DNA of 64,000 nucleotides from an uncultured Chloroflexota bacterium (GTDB taxonomy: Bacteria; Chloroflexota; Chloroflexia; Thermomicrobiales; UBA6265). Shown piece after piece: positions 51,747-60,686 of this stretch. The notes under the pieces are model-generated. The model saw only the letters and a program-made list of their open reading frames with translations, was not told the origin of the DNA and did not search any database. Position 1 is the first letter of the stretch; each line of letters begins with the position of its first letter. The position numbers and the translations under genes were made by a program. The stretch is taken from contig CALGSZ010000105.1 of the NCBI GenBank assembly GCA_937901745.1, positions 1 through 64,000 on the forward strand, read 5' to 3'.

Positions 51747-52372
51747 TCCCAGTCCTCCAAGAAATCTTCCTCGTCCTCGATGAAGTGGAGGGGGATCGGC
51801 GTCGCCGCGACGACATCTCGCGGGAAGGCGACAAGCTCGCCATAGCCGCGGCGAGCGTAGACGAGCGGCATGCCCGGATTCACGCTCGCCGCGAGCACCC
51901 GCCCGATGAAGATTCGATGCGTGCCCGCCTGATGCTCCGAGTCCAGCGCGCAGTCGAATCGCGCGACGGCAGCCGCCAGCAGCGGCGCGCCGGTAACCGC
52001 CGTTTCCCAAGACGCGACGCCGAAATCGTACGGCTGGTCCCAGCGCGGCCGGCCCGAAAAGACCTCCGCGACCCGGCGCTGATCGGCCCGCAAGACATTG
52101 ACGGCGAAGACCCGGTTGCGCGGGATTGCCGAGGCCAAGAGCGTGCGCTGATTGATGCAGACAAGGAGCATCGGAGGATCGGCGGAGACGGAGCACATCG
52201 CGCTGACCGTCAGGCCAAACCGCCCCGCCTCCCCTGCCGTCGTCACCACCGTCACGCCGGTCACGGCTCGGCTCATCGCTTCGATAAAGGCGGCTCTCGC
52301 GGCAGCGGCGTCTTGGTCCGGTGCACCCGGAATCGCCACGTCCTGCTCCGCCTTGGCATTGATTTGCGTCAT
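51743..52372 (-). CDS. Flavin reductase (HpaC-type)
   Basis: This 209-residue flavin reductase of the split-barrel FMN-binding family starts at ATG 52372 after GAGGA. The landmark VTGVTVVTTAGEAGRFGLTVSAM is near 38-60, with FAVNVLRADQ and the C-terminal GRV region. It supplies reduced flavin to the HpaB-type oxygenase, with which it is translationally coupled. The start chosen excludes an upstream low-complexity frame. Confidence 0.9.
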   Translation of the reverse strand: MTQINAKAEQDVAIPGAPDQDAAAARAAFIEAMSRAVTGVTVVTTAGEAGRFGLTVSAMCSVSADPPMLLVCINQRTLLASAIPRNRVFAVNVLRADQRRVAEVFSGRPRWDQPYDFGVASWETAVTGAPLLAAAVARFDCALDSEHQAGTHRIFIGRVLAASVNPGMPLVYARRGYGELVAFPRDVVAATPIPLHFIEDEEDFLEDWE

Positions 52373-52628
52373 GATCCTCGACCAATTCTCTGGCGCGTTC
52401 CGCGTCGTTCCCCGTAGCGTATCGCCCCGCGCCGCTATCTGTAAAAGGAATCGCCCCTCTCCAGACGGGAATCGGCGGCTGCCCGTTGCCGCTCGCGCCT
52501 TGATGAAGCACACTGAAGGTAAGGACAGCGCCTGCAAATGCAGCAGGATGGCCGTTGCCGTCGCCAAGGCGGCATGACGTGCCTGCGCGGGCGCGCCAGA
52601 TCGGGCTTAGGGGACGGAGAGCACAGGA

Positions 52629-53018
52629 ATGACGCAAGATCAGCTGCGATTGGCGCTGATCGCCCACGACGGCAAGAAGGCGACCATGCTGGATTTCGTC
52701 CGCCACCACCGAGAGGAGCTGGAGCGCGTCCGACTGGTCGGCACGGCGACGACGGCGCGCCTGATTCGCGAGGAGACCGGTCTCCCGATCGAAGGCGTAC
52801 TCTCCGGACCGTTGGGCGGTGACGTCCAGATCGCCGCGATGGTCGCGACCGGTGAGATCGACGGCGTCATCTTCCTGGTCGATCCGCTGAACGCCCACCC
52901 GCACGATCCAGACATCCAGGCAGTCCTGCGCGTCTGCAACGTCCACAACGTGCCGCTGGCGACGAACGTGGCAACGGCCGCGCTCCTCATCTCGCGGCAA
53001 TCTCTCCGGAACGCATGA
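52629..53018 (+). CDS. mgsA: Methylglyoxal synthase
   Basis: This 129-residue protein carries the full methylglyoxal synthase pattern: IAHDGKKATM near residue 11, GTATTARLI, SGPLGGDVQIAAMV near 58 with the catalytic Asp, and VDPLNAHPHDPDI near 84. It converts dihydroxyacetone phosphate to methylglyoxal and phosphate, relieving sugar-phosphate overload. It overlaps the next gene by four bases. In a genome rich in sugar kinases this overflow route makes sense. Confidence 0.93.
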   Translation: MTQDQLRLALIAHDGKKATMLDFVRHHREELERVRLVGTATTARLIREETGLPIEGVLSGPLGGDVQIAAMVATGEIDGVIFLVDPLNAHPHDPDIQAVLRVCNVHNVPLATNVATAALLISRQSLRNA

Positions 53019-53692
53019 CGGCGCTGAGAATCGCGTTCCGCGGCCTGCACGACGCTTTCGAGAGCCTCCTGCCGTTCACGATCGCCAGCTTGCTCTGGTG
53101 GGCCGGGGTTCTGACGGTCGCGCTCGGACCGGGCGCGACGATGGCGCTCTTCCGCTTCGCCGATCCTCGCTTCCTCGCCGCGACCGACGACCGTCCGGGC
53201 GTGCGTGAGAGCATCGCCTTTGCGCTGCGCAATCTCGGCCGGGGCTGGAAGCTGGCGCTGATCAGCGGTTCGCTGCTCTTCGTGCTCTTCTACAACCTGT
53301 GGTTCTATGGTTCCCGCGACAGTTGGTTCTCGATCCTGGGACCAATCTGGCTGTCGCTCCTGCTGCTCGGCGTGCTCGTGATGCTGGCCGCCTTCGCCAC
53401 CGCCGCCTTGCTCGATCTCCCGGCGTGGCCATCCTTTCGGCAGGGATTCCTGCTGACGATGGCCTTTTTGCCACGCGCATTGGTCGTGATGGCCCTCATC
53501 CTCATCCTGACCGCGGTTGGCGGCGTACTCGTCGTCCCGCTCGTGATGTTCCTCCCGGCAACATTCGCGGCGATCCTCAACCGCTTCGTGCTGACGAACC
53601 TCCGCATCCCCATCCCGGACCCACTCGCGCCCACCGACGAACGCCTCGTTGAAGAAGCCAAGAGCAAAGAATCCAAGCGCTTTGGTCCGTAG
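53015..53692 (+). CDS. DUF624-like membrane protein
   Basis: This 225-residue protein has about five hydrophobic segments and the YesL/DUF624-like pattern: AFRGLHDAFESLLPFTIASLLWWAGVL at the N-terminus, GPGATMALFRFAD, and PSFRQGFLLTMAFLPRAL. Related proteins sit beside sugar ABC transporters lacking their own ATPase. It is coupled to methylglyoxal synthase by a four-base overlap and converges on the sugar permease genes at 53.9 kb. Confidence 0.7.
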   Translation: MTALRIAFRGLHDAFESLLPFTIASLLWWAGVLTVALGPGATMALFRFADPRFLAATDDRPGVRESIAFALRNLGRGWKLALISGSLLFVLFYNLWFYGSRDSWFSILGPIWLSLLLLGVLVMLAAFATAALLDLPAWPSFRQGFLLTMAFLPRALVVMALILILTAVGGVLVVPLVMFLPATFAAILNRFVLTNLRIPIPDPLAPTDERLVEEAKSKESKRFGP

Positions 53693-53693
53693 G

Positions 53694-53865
53694 GGTCAGG
53701 GGTGAGGAGTTAGGGGTTAGGGATGGGAGGGAGCCGCGAGACTTGGAGCCAGGAGCGGCTCCGGCCCCTTCTCTTAGATGATCGCGCGAGGAGGTGCCAT
53801 GGCGACCGCGTCGAACACCTACCCCTCGCCCCTGACCCCCAACTCCCACCCCATATCCCCGCGCT
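53694..53865. repeat. G-rich/C-rich inverted repeat element (second copy)
   Basis: A G-rich arm (about 53691-53731, units GGGGTCAGGGG, AGGAGTTAGGGG, TTAGGGATGGG) is followed by a C-rich arm (about 53818-53860, with CCCCTGACCCCCAACTCCC). The arms are near reverse complements and related in sequence to the element at 33256-33385. It sits between two convergent genes and could act as a bidirectional terminator, G-quadruplex or mobile palindrome. Confidence 0.65.
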
Positions 53866-53866
53866 C

Positions 53867-54754
53867 CTATCCCTTGATTCCGCTTGAGACTTGGCCTTCG
53901 ACGAACCAGCGCTGGAAGATGAGGTAGAAGATCGCGATCGGTACCGTCGTGATGACGGCAATCGCCATCATCGTCGGCCACTCCGTGTAGTTCGACTGGC
54001 GGAAGTAAGCGAGGCCAAGCGGCAGCGTGTAGAGCGCCGGCTTGCTGATGAAGATCAACGGCTCCAGGAACGCGTTCCAGCTTGCCTGGAAAGAGAAGAT
54101 CGACAGGGCGATTAGGCCAGGCATCGCGTTCGGCAAAATGATCTCCCCGAACATCCGGTAGCGGCTGGCGCCATCAACGCGGGCAGCTTCCTCCAGCTCT
54201 GTCGGGATGGATTCGAAGAACTGCTTCATCAGGAAGATGCCGAAGGCATCGGCGAGGAACGGCAGCGTCAGCGCGCCATAGGTGTTGATCAGCTTCAGCT
54301 CGTTCAGGATGAGGAACTTGGGCACGATCGTGACCATGCCCGGGATCATCATCGTGCTCAGCACCATCAAGAAGAGGATGTTCTTGCCGGGGAACTGCAT
54401 GCGGGCGAACGCGTAGCCGGCAGTCGTCGCGGTGAACGCCCGGCCGATGATCCAGATCGCGGCGACGAAGGCGCTGTTGAAGAACCAGCGCTCGATGTCC
54501 GCCTCGAAGACCTTCCGGTACGCGTCGAAGGTGATCTGTTCCGGCCAGAAGAGTCCGCGAAGCGAGAGGAGACGGTTCGCCTCGGCCTGCGTCTTCAGCG
54601 AGGTCGTCACCGAGAAGATGAACGGAAAGAACATCAACAGGGCGACCAGCGTGAGCACGACATAGGCGAGGATCTGAAGCGCGGTATCCATTCGCCCTTT
54701 TCGCGCGGCAGCGCCGGTGCGGGGTCTGGCAAGCTCACCGGTTGCGACGGCCAT
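53867..54754 (-). CDS. Sugar ABC permease (MalG-type), third system
   Basis: This permease has 295 residues and about six transmembrane helices. The coupling motif is LEEAARVDGASRYRMFGEIILP at about 191-212, and the C-terminal WFVEGQVSSGIKG is typical. GGAGGAG precedes the ATG, 14 bases after the MalF-type gene. It is the last gene of the operon; no ATPase gene follows, so a shared ATPase is presumably used. Confidence 0.92.
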   Translation of the reverse strand: MAVATGELARPRTGAAARKGRMDTALQILAYVVLTLVALLMFFPFIFSVTTSLKTQAEANRLLSLRGLFWPEQITFDAYRKVFEADIERWFFNSAFVAAIWIIGRAFTATTAGYAFARMQFPGKNILFLMVLSTMMIPGMVTIVPKFLILNELKLINTYGALTLPFLADAFGIFLMKQFFESIPTELEEAARVDGASRYRMFGEIILPNAMPGLIALSIFSFQASWNAFLEPLIFISKPALYTLPLGLAYFRQSNYTEWPTMMAIAVITTVPIAIFYLIFQRWFVEGQVSSGIKG

Positions 54755-54768
54755 CGTTGCTCCTCCAC

Positions 54769-55785
54769 CTACATCTGATAGTCCTGGGCCGTCAGACGGC
54801 GCTGCATGAAATAGAGCGCGAGGATGATGAGGAAGAGGATGACGGCGATCGCCGAGGCATAACCGAAGCCCCGGCCCTGACGGAACCCTTCGACGTAGAC
54901 GAGGTAGGCGATCGTCGTCGTCTTCTTCGCCGGGCCGCCCTCGCTCATCACCCAGATCTGGTCGAAGACCTGGAACGTCCCGATCAAACCGACCGTGACG
55001 ACAAAGGCGGTGACTGGCCTGAGCATCGGAATCGTGATGTCCCGGAACATCTGGAAACGAGTCGCGCCGTCAATCGCCGCCGCCTCGTAGACGTCGCCGG
55101 GAATGTTCTGCAGCCCCGCGAGGTAGATCACCATCATCGTCCCGGTTGTCGTCCAGACGTTGAGCATCATGATCGAGAGGAGCGCGACGCTCGGACCTTC
55201 CAGCCAGACGGAGACGTGTTCGATTCCCAACTCGTGGAGCAGCATCGCGAAGATGCCGTTCGGATTTGCCAGCCAAACCGGCCGGGGCGTGGGGAAGCCA
55301 AGCTCGCGCAGCACGTAGTTGATGGGCCCGCGCGCGGAGTACATCCAGAGGAAGATGATGGAGATGACGACCGACGAGCTAATCGCGGGGAAGTAGAACG
55401 CCGTGCGGAAGAACGTGCGGCCGCGGATCTTGCGATTGGCGAGTACGGCGAGGACGAGTCCGAAGAACGTCTGCGCCGGGACGACGCCGAGCGCGTACCA
55501 GGCCGTGTTTCGGAAGGCCAACCAGAAGTCGTCGCTGCTGAGGATGTCTCGGTAATTGTCGAGACCGACCCACGTGCGGCCTGGATGGACGAAGATCTGC
55601 CACGCGCCGCCGCGACTCAACAGCGAGTAGTTGTGCAAGCTGACGTAGAACGAGAAGAGAATCGCCCCGAAAACGAAGACGATGAAGATCGCCATCGCCG
55701 GCAGAATAAAAACCCAGCCAGCACGACGATCCTCAGCGACGATCGGGTTCCGACTGGGACGTGGGCGAGCCAACGCGACGGCCAT
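54769..55785 (-). CDS. Sugar ABC permease (MalF-type), third system
   Basis: This permease has 338 residues and about six transmembrane helices, the first near residue 27. The coupling motif segment DVYEAAAIDGATRFQMFRDITIP is near 230-252. It follows the binding-protein gene after an 88-base gap containing a strong hairpin, and precedes the MalG-type gene. Confidence 0.92.
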   Translation of the reverse strand: MAVALARPRPSRNPIVAEDRRAGWVFILPAMAIFIVFVFGAILFSFYVSLHNYSLLSRGGAWQIFVHPGRTWVGLDNYRDILSSDDFWLAFRNTAWYALGVVPAQTFFGLVLAVLANRKIRGRTFFRTAFYFPAISSSVVISIIFLWMYSARGPINYVLRELGFPTPRPVWLANPNGIFAMLLHELGIEHVSVWLEGPSVALLSIMMLNVWTTTGTMMVIYLAGLQNIPGDVYEAAAIDGATRFQMFRDITIPMLRPVTAFVVTVGLIGTFQVFDQIWVMSEGGPAKKTTTIAYLVYVEGFRQGRGFGYASAIAVILFLIILALYFMQRRLTAQDYQM

Positions 55786-55837
55786 ACGCGCCTCCTCGGT
55801 CGCCAGATCCTGATCGGATCGCGGAGCAGAAAGATCA

Positions 55838-55865
55838 ACGGGGGCGCCACTTTCAGCGCCCCCGT
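55838..55865 (-). terminator. Hairpin after the third binding-protein gene
   Basis: A perfect 10-bp stem, ACGGGGGCGC with GCGCCCCCGT, encloses an 8-base loop. It is eight bases beyond the binding-protein stop and about 50 before the permease. In design it mirrors the hairpin at 11794-11822. It could lower permease expression relative to the binding protein. Confidence 0.6.
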
Positions 55866-55873
55866 CTTTTCAA

Positions 55874-57175
55874 TCAAGCGGTCGGCGTGGCGACCGGCGT
55901 AGCTTGTAGGCGGATCCGCTGTTCGGCCGCCTCCTGCATTCGTTGGAGCGTCGTCGGCACGTCTTGCGAGCCCGCGAACAGCGCCTGCATCTCGGCGGCG
56001 GCGTCGTTGTAGAACGCCTGCCCGCCGACGCCGAGCTGCCAGCCGCGAGCGTACTCGCCGCTGTTCAGGTACGGCTCGCGCTCCGGATACTGCTGGAGCC
56101 ACTGCTCGGCCAGACCCGGTCGCGCCGGCATCGCCAACCCGAGCGACGTCCACTTCAACATGCCCTCGGGACCGGTCAGGTAGTTGATGACCGTCCAGGC
56201 AGCCTCCGGGACCTTGGTGCCGGCGAAAGCGGAGAAGGAAACGGTGAAGGCGAGCGTCACCTTGCCTGCCGGGCCAGCCGGCAGCTCAGCAACGCCGTAC
56301 TGGAGGTCAGGCGCGCTGTCCTGCAGGAAGGGGAAGAGCCAATTCCCTTCGAAGACGATGTCAGAGAGGCCCTTGGCAAGACCGTCGCCCGGCCACTGCG
56401 CGCCGGCATCGGCCGGCGTGGTCGCGATTCCGTCGCGATAGAGCCCGTAGTAGAACTCGAGCGCTTGCTCCGCCTGCGGGCTGTTGATGACGATCTGCGA
56501 GCCATCGGCGCTGAAGACTTCGGCGCCGGCAGCGTAGTGGAACGCCAAGTAGCGAGCGGGATCCGCCGCGATCATGATGCGCGGCTCGCCGGTCGCGTCG
56601 AGCAACGCCTGACCCGCGGCGCGAAGATCGTCCCACGTCGCCGGGGCGGCGGTGATTCCGACGTCAGACAGCGACTGCTGGTTGTAGACGGTGCCAAGCG
56701 GCGACCAGTCTTTCGGCAGGCCGTACGTCTGGCCTTGCCACTGGAACGAGGCGATCAGGCCCGGATAGAAGTCATCGACGCTGACGCCCGACTGGCTCAT
56801 GAAGTCATCGAGGGGGAGCAGCTGACCCGCGGCCATCAGGTCCGGGGCAAACATGCTGTCAACATAGAAGACGTCCGCCACCGTGCCAGCCGCGATGTCC
56901 GTCTGGAGCTTCGTCGGATAGTCGGACGGGACGGGCTCGTAGGAAATCTTGATGTCTGGGTGCGCCGCCTCGAAGTCTTGCAGCACCTCGGAGAAGAGAT
57001 CGTACTCAGCGCCCGACGACGTCCAGCCGGTCACGCGAACGGTCGTCTGCGCGAAGGCCGTCCGCTTGATGAACGGGCCGACGCTGGCCATGACCAGACC
57101 AGTCGGAATTGCCAGCGCCCGCGCTCGTTTCGAGACTTTTCGGTTTAGGAGACCAGAAGACTCTTTCGCGCTCAT
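55874..57175 (-). CDS. Sugar ABC solute-binding protein, third system
   Basis: This family-1 solute-binding protein has 433 residues from ATG 57175, preceded by AAAGGAGGGA; the longer frame upstream is not supported. A signal-like N-terminus (basic residues, hydrophobic core, ending TAFAQ) covers about the first 43 residues. It leads a three-gene operon with MalF- and MalG-type permeases and no ATPase. Ligand unknown. Confidence 0.9.
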   Translation of the reverse strand: MSAKESSGLLNRKVSKRARALAIPTGLVMASVGPFIKRTAFAQTTVRVTGWTSSGAEYDLFSEVLQDFEAAHPDIKISYEPVPSDYPTKLQTDIAAGTVADVFYVDSMFAPDLMAAGQLLPLDDFMSQSGVSVDDFYPGLIASFQWQGQTYGLPKDWSPLGTVYNQQSLSDVGITAAPATWDDLRAAGQALLDATGEPRIMIAADPARYLAFHYAAGAEVFSADGSQIVINSPQAEQALEFYYGLYRDGIATTPADAGAQWPGDGLAKGLSDIVFEGNWLFPFLQDSAPDLQYGVAELPAGPAGKVTLAFTVSFSAFAGTKVPEAAWTVINYLTGPEGMLKWTSLGLAMPARPGLAEQWLQQYPEREPYLNSGEYARGWQLGVGGQAFYNDAAAEMQALFAGSQDVPTTLQRMQEAAEQRIRLQATPVATPTA

Positions 57176-57544
57176 GATGTCCCTCCTTTGAGACATTCCT
57201 CCGGGTGTTGCGCTTGCCCCGGTGCAAGCGCCACGCCGTGGCACCCGGTTGCTCCCAACACCCCACCGCCGAATCGGGCGTAGCCACGCTCCCCCCACAC
57301 GTCGAGCGCTCGGCAGTTGCGCCGACGTGGTGGTCCATGGAGATCCTGCCGGCCGGTGCCCGACGACCTACAACTTGCGATTAGTGTAGCAAATGACGGC
57401 AATGGGACAATTGCCAAGTCGGCTTCCACGTCGCCTTGAAGACGTTATCGCTCGCAGCGCTATCGGCCTGCGGATGTTCAGCAAAGTGATGCGTTGCGAA
57501 CACCAGCGGCGCGAGGGCGACGAATTGAACCGGTTTTCCCGCGC
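57176..57544. other. Intergenic region upstream of the third sugar operon
   Basis: This 369-base stretch between the binding-protein gene and the end of the pcm gene has no credible gene. It includes the promoter/operator at 57383-57415 and a long leader of nearly 210 bases, in which I see no other strong structure. Confidence 0.5.
57383..57415 (-). promoter_or_regulatory. Predicted promoter and operator of the third sugar operon
   Basis: On the minus strand TTGTCC (57405-57410) and TACACT (57383-57388) are spaced by 16 bases. An inverted repeat GGCAAT-N6-ATTGCC (57398-57415) covers the -35. Its half-sites resemble those at 13720-13734 upstream of the first polyol operon, though the spacing differs. 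Confidence 0.45.
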
Positions 57545-58243
57545 TCAGTCAGACGCTTGGTCCGGTCCTTCGTCCGTCTGTACCGTCCAGCCGGCCTCGC
57601 CGACGAGCGGCACGAACCGGACAGAGCTGAGCGTCTGTTGCCATAAGTGGGCGCCCTGACGCTCGATGACGAGGAGGGTTTGATCGTTCGGATCTCCCAC
57701 CGGGATGACCAGGCGGCCGCCCCTTGGGTGAAGCTGATCGAGCAGGGCGCGCGGAACTCGCGGCGCGCCGGCGGTGACGATGATGCGGTCATACGGCGCG
57801 GCCGGCGGCCAGCCAGCGGTCCCGTCACCGACGACGACATCAACGGAGTCGTATCCGAGCTCGCTCAACAACGCCTTCGCGCTCGCGGCGAGATCGGCGT
57901 GGCGCTCGATCGAGATCACCTTGCAACCAAGCTCGGCCAGGATCGCCGCTTGGTAACCGGAGCCGGTGCCAACCTCCAGCACGCGCTCGCCCCCGCGCAC
58001 GAGGAGCGCGGTCGTCATCAACGCGACGACGTATGGCTGAGAGATCGTCTGTCCGGCGGCGATCGGGAGCGCCACATTCTCCCAAGCGCGGGAGCGCCAC
58101 GCCTCCGGCACGAACCGGTCCCGAGGCACGCGCGCGATCGCGGCGAGCACTCTCTCGTCGCGGATACCCTGTGAGCGCAGCTCGGTGATCAGCGACGCGA
58201 TCTGACGGTCTCGATCGGCGGGATAACTTTGAGAGCCGCTCAC
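57545..58243 (-). CDS. pcm: Protein-L-isoaspartate O-methyltransferase
   Basis: This 232-residue enzyme transfers a methyl group from S-adenosylmethionine to isoaspartyl residues in damaged proteins, starting their repair. The family motif QTISQPYVVALMTTALL is near residues 65-81, the SAM-binding LEVGTGSGYQAAIL near 90, and a C-terminal GGRLVIPVG near 175. The GTG start at 58243 follows GGAGGA. It stands alone, divergent from the KtrA-type gene. Confidence 0.9.
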   Translation of the reverse strand: MSGSQSYPADRDRQIASLITELRSQGIRDERVLAAIARVPRDRFVPEAWRSRAWENVALPIAAGQTISQPYVVALMTTALLVRGGERVLEVGTGSGYQAAILAELGCKVISIERHADLAASAKALLSELGYDSVDVVVGDGTAGWPPAAPYDRIIVTAGAPRVPRALLDQLHPRGGRLVIPVGDPNDQTLLVIERQGAHLWQQTLSSVRFVPLVGEAGWTVQTDEGPDQASD

Positions 58244-58529
58244 AGCGGTCCTCCAGCAGAGGGGGATTGAGGCCCCTGGCTAGTACAGCCGGGCCAGTAC
58301 AGGCGAGCAATGCTCGCACGCCACGCGACCTCGGTCAACCGCGGTTGATACGGCGCCCGCATCCGTGCTTTCGGCATCAGTTCGTGGTCGATAACATCTG
58401 GAGCGAGGCGTGCTACCGTTCACCAATCGGGCAGCGGCCCGGCCACAGCGATGGCCGAAACGCGGCCGCGGCCGAGACTCGCGCCAGGAGCAGCTCGGCT
58501 CCCTGGCCCAGGCGATTGGGAATACAGAA

Positions 58530-59222
58530 ATGGGCAACGTTCGCGTTGGGATGGGCGATCGGATCACGGTGATCGGCCTCGGCCGGTTCGGTCGGAGCGT
58601 TGCGAGAACGCTCCACGAATTGGGCTACGAGGTGACCGCCATAGACCAGGACGAGCGCCGCGTCGAAGAGGCGAGCGAGTTCGTCGAGCTCGCGGCGCAA
58701 GGCGACGGCGCCGACGAAGATCTCCTGCGGTCGCTGCAGGTCGATCGCTCAGCGGTGGCGATCGTGGCTCAGGGGAGCAATCTCGAGAAGAGCATCCTCT
58801 CGACGCTGATCCTCAAGCGGCTCGGCATCAAGTCCGTCATCGCCAAGGCGAACAACGAGCTGCATGGCGAGGTGCTGCGTCGCATCGGCGCCGACCGGAT
58901 CATCTTCCCCGAGCGCGACGCTGGCGTCCGCCTCGCGCACACGCTGGCCGTGCCGCGCATTGACGACTACATCTCCCTCTCGCCAACGAGCGGCGTCGCC
59001 AAGTTCGCGGCTCCGCCCCATTTCCAAGGGCGCACGCTGAGCGATGTCTACGCGGTGTGCGGCGCGAATTTGAGCGTGCTTGCAATCAAGCGGGGACAAC
59101 ATCTCATCACGACGCCGTCTTACTCAGAGCGCATTCAGCGAGGCGATGATCTGATCGTGGCCGGTCCGGACGCGGCGATCGAAGCCTTTGTCGAGACCGG
59201 AGCGGTTGAGGACAAGGCGTGA
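58530..59222 (+). CDS. KtrA/TrkA-type potassium channel regulator
   Basis: This 230-residue cytoplasmic protein has an RCK-N domain with the NAD/ATP-binding Rossmann motif VIGLGRFGRSVA near residues 13-24, and an RCK-C domain beyond about residue 140. ATG 58530 gives a normal family length; ATG 58551 is an alternative and the upstream frame is noise. It overlaps the transporter gene by four bases, so the two form a KtrAB-type K+ uptake system in which this ring gates the channel in response to nucleotides. Confidence 0.9.
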   Translation: MGNVRVGMGDRITVIGLGRFGRSVARTLHELGYEVTAIDQDERRVEEASEFVELAAQGDGADEDLLRSLQVDRSAVAIVAQGSNLEKSILSTLILKRLGIKSVIAKANNELHGEVLRRIGADRIIFPERDAGVRLAHTLAVPRIDDYISLSPTSGVAKFAAPPHFQGRTLSDVYAVCGANLSVLAIKRGQHLITTPSYSERIQRGDDLIVAGPDAAIEAFVETGAVEDKA

Positions 59223-60664
59223 GCGATTCTCCGACCCGACGACGGCCGCCGGCCCAGGTCCTGCGCCGGCGCATCCGCGAGCCGGTCGTCATCGAGCTGC
59301 CGCCACCTCCGCCGCGTCCGGAGGTGCCACATCCCCGGCGTCATGCCCAGACGTTCGTGCTCGCCCTCGTCGTCATCATCTTGGCCGGCACCATCTTGCT
59401 CGCGACGCCGTGGACGACGCGCAGCGGCAACGCCACCCCGCCGGTCGACGCCCTCTTTACCGCCGTCTCCGCCACTGCCGTGACCGGGCTCGTGACCGTG
59501 GACACGAAGACGCATTGGAATGGGTTCGGTCAGGCCGTCATCCTCGTCTTGGTCCAGACCGGCGGGCTCGGCTTTATGGTCGGCGCCAGCATCGTCTTGC
59601 AGACGCTCCGGCGAGGCTCGACGCGCTTGAGCGATCTGCTGCTCGTCCGAGAGGGCAGTCCGGGATTCTCCCTCCGCGAAGCCGTCGAACTCTCCCGCCG
59701 GATTGCCATCTTCACCTTTGCGACGGAGTTCGTCGGCGCGGTCATCCTGACCCTCGCGTTTTGGCAAGACCGGCCGTTTCTCGACGCGCTCTGGCACGGC
59801 GTCTTTCACGCCGTCTCCGCGTTTTGCAACGCCGGGTTCGATATTCAGGGCGAGTTTCGCTCTCTCATCCCCTACCAGACCTCGATCGTCGTCAACCTCG
59901 TCATCATGATCCTGATTCAAGCCGGGGCGCTCTCCTACGTCGCCCTGGCCGACGTCGTCCAGAGTCGCCGGTGGTCGCGCTTCTCGCTCGACACCAAGCT
60001 CATTCTGGTCCTCAATGGCGTGCTCCTCATCGGCGCGGCGCTCGTCTTCCTCCTCGCTGAGTGGAGTGGCGTGCTTGCGACGGTACCGACGGAGTACCGC
60101 CCGATGGCAGCCCTGTTCCAAAGCGTCGCCGCGCGTTCAGGTGGCTACTCCACTGTCAATTTCGAGAATGTGCACCTGGTCACGCAGTTCGTCTGGGTCG
60201 GCATCATGCTCATCGGCGGCGCATCCGGCTCGACCGCCGGCGGCGTGCGGCTCACCACGATCGGCGTGATCGCGGCGGCAGTCTTCTCGACGCTGCGCGG
60301 CCAGGAGGAGCCGCAAGTCTTCGGCCGGCGCATCCCGACGGCGATCGTCTTTCGCGCCTTGGCGGTCGTCACGATCATGATGATCGCCCACTTCACGGCA
60401 ACGGCGTTGCTCGCGATCACGGAAGACCTCTTCGCTCACCGAGAGGCTAGCTTCATCGCGATCATGTTCGAGGCAATGAGCGCCTTGGCGACCGTCGGTC
60501 TGTCGACCGGACTCACGCCATCGCTCACGACCGAAGGCAAATTGGTCCTCTGCGTGGTGATGTTCTTCGGCCGGATTGGCCCGCTGACCGCGGCCTACGC
60601 GCTCCAGCGCCGCCAGCGGCCGACGCGGTACCGGTTCCCCGCGGCGCAGGTCCGCATCGGTTGA
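59219..60664 (+). CDS. KtrB/TrkH-type potassium transporter
   Basis: This 481-residue membrane protein begins with GTG 59219. It has four M1-P-M2 repeats; the selectivity-filter-like glycines lie in SATAVTGLVTVDT near 82, SAFCNAGFDIQ near 200, RSGGYSTVNF near 303 and SALATVGLSTGLTP near 421. A polar Pro/Arg-rich N-terminus of about 45 residues precedes the first helix. It imports K+ (often Na+-coupled) under control of the adjacent KtrA-type subunit. Confidence 0.93.
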   Translation: MSDSPTRRRPPAQVLRRRIREPVVIELPPPPPRPEVPHPRRHAQTFVLALVVIILAGTILLATPWTTRSGNATPPVDALFTAVSATAVTGLVTVDTKTHWNGFGQAVILVLVQTGGLGFMVGASIVLQTLRRGSTRLSDLLLVREGSPGFSLREAVELSRRIAIFTFATEFVGAVILTLAFWQDRPFLDALWHGVFHAVSAFCNAGFDIQGEFRSLIPYQTSIVVNLVIMILIQAGALSYVALADVVQSRRWSRFSLDTKLILVLNGVLLIGAALVFLLAEWSGVLATVPTEYRPMAALFQSVAARSGGYSTVNFENVHLVTQFVWVGIMLIGGASGSTAGGVRLTTIGVIAAAVFSTLRGQEEPQVFGRRIPTAIVFRALAVVTIMMIAHFTATALLAITEDLFAHREASFIAIMFEAMSALATVGLSTGLTPSLTTEGKLVLCVVMFFGRIGPLTAAYALQRRQRPTRYRFPAAQVRIG

Positions 60665-60686
60665 ACTGATCGTCTGTTCGGCCAGC

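Noticed and set aside
51747..53000. Upstream extension of the HpaB frame to 53000
   Set aside because: The extension overlaps the flavin reductase and the methylglyoxal synthase genes; the real start with ribosome binding site is 51746.
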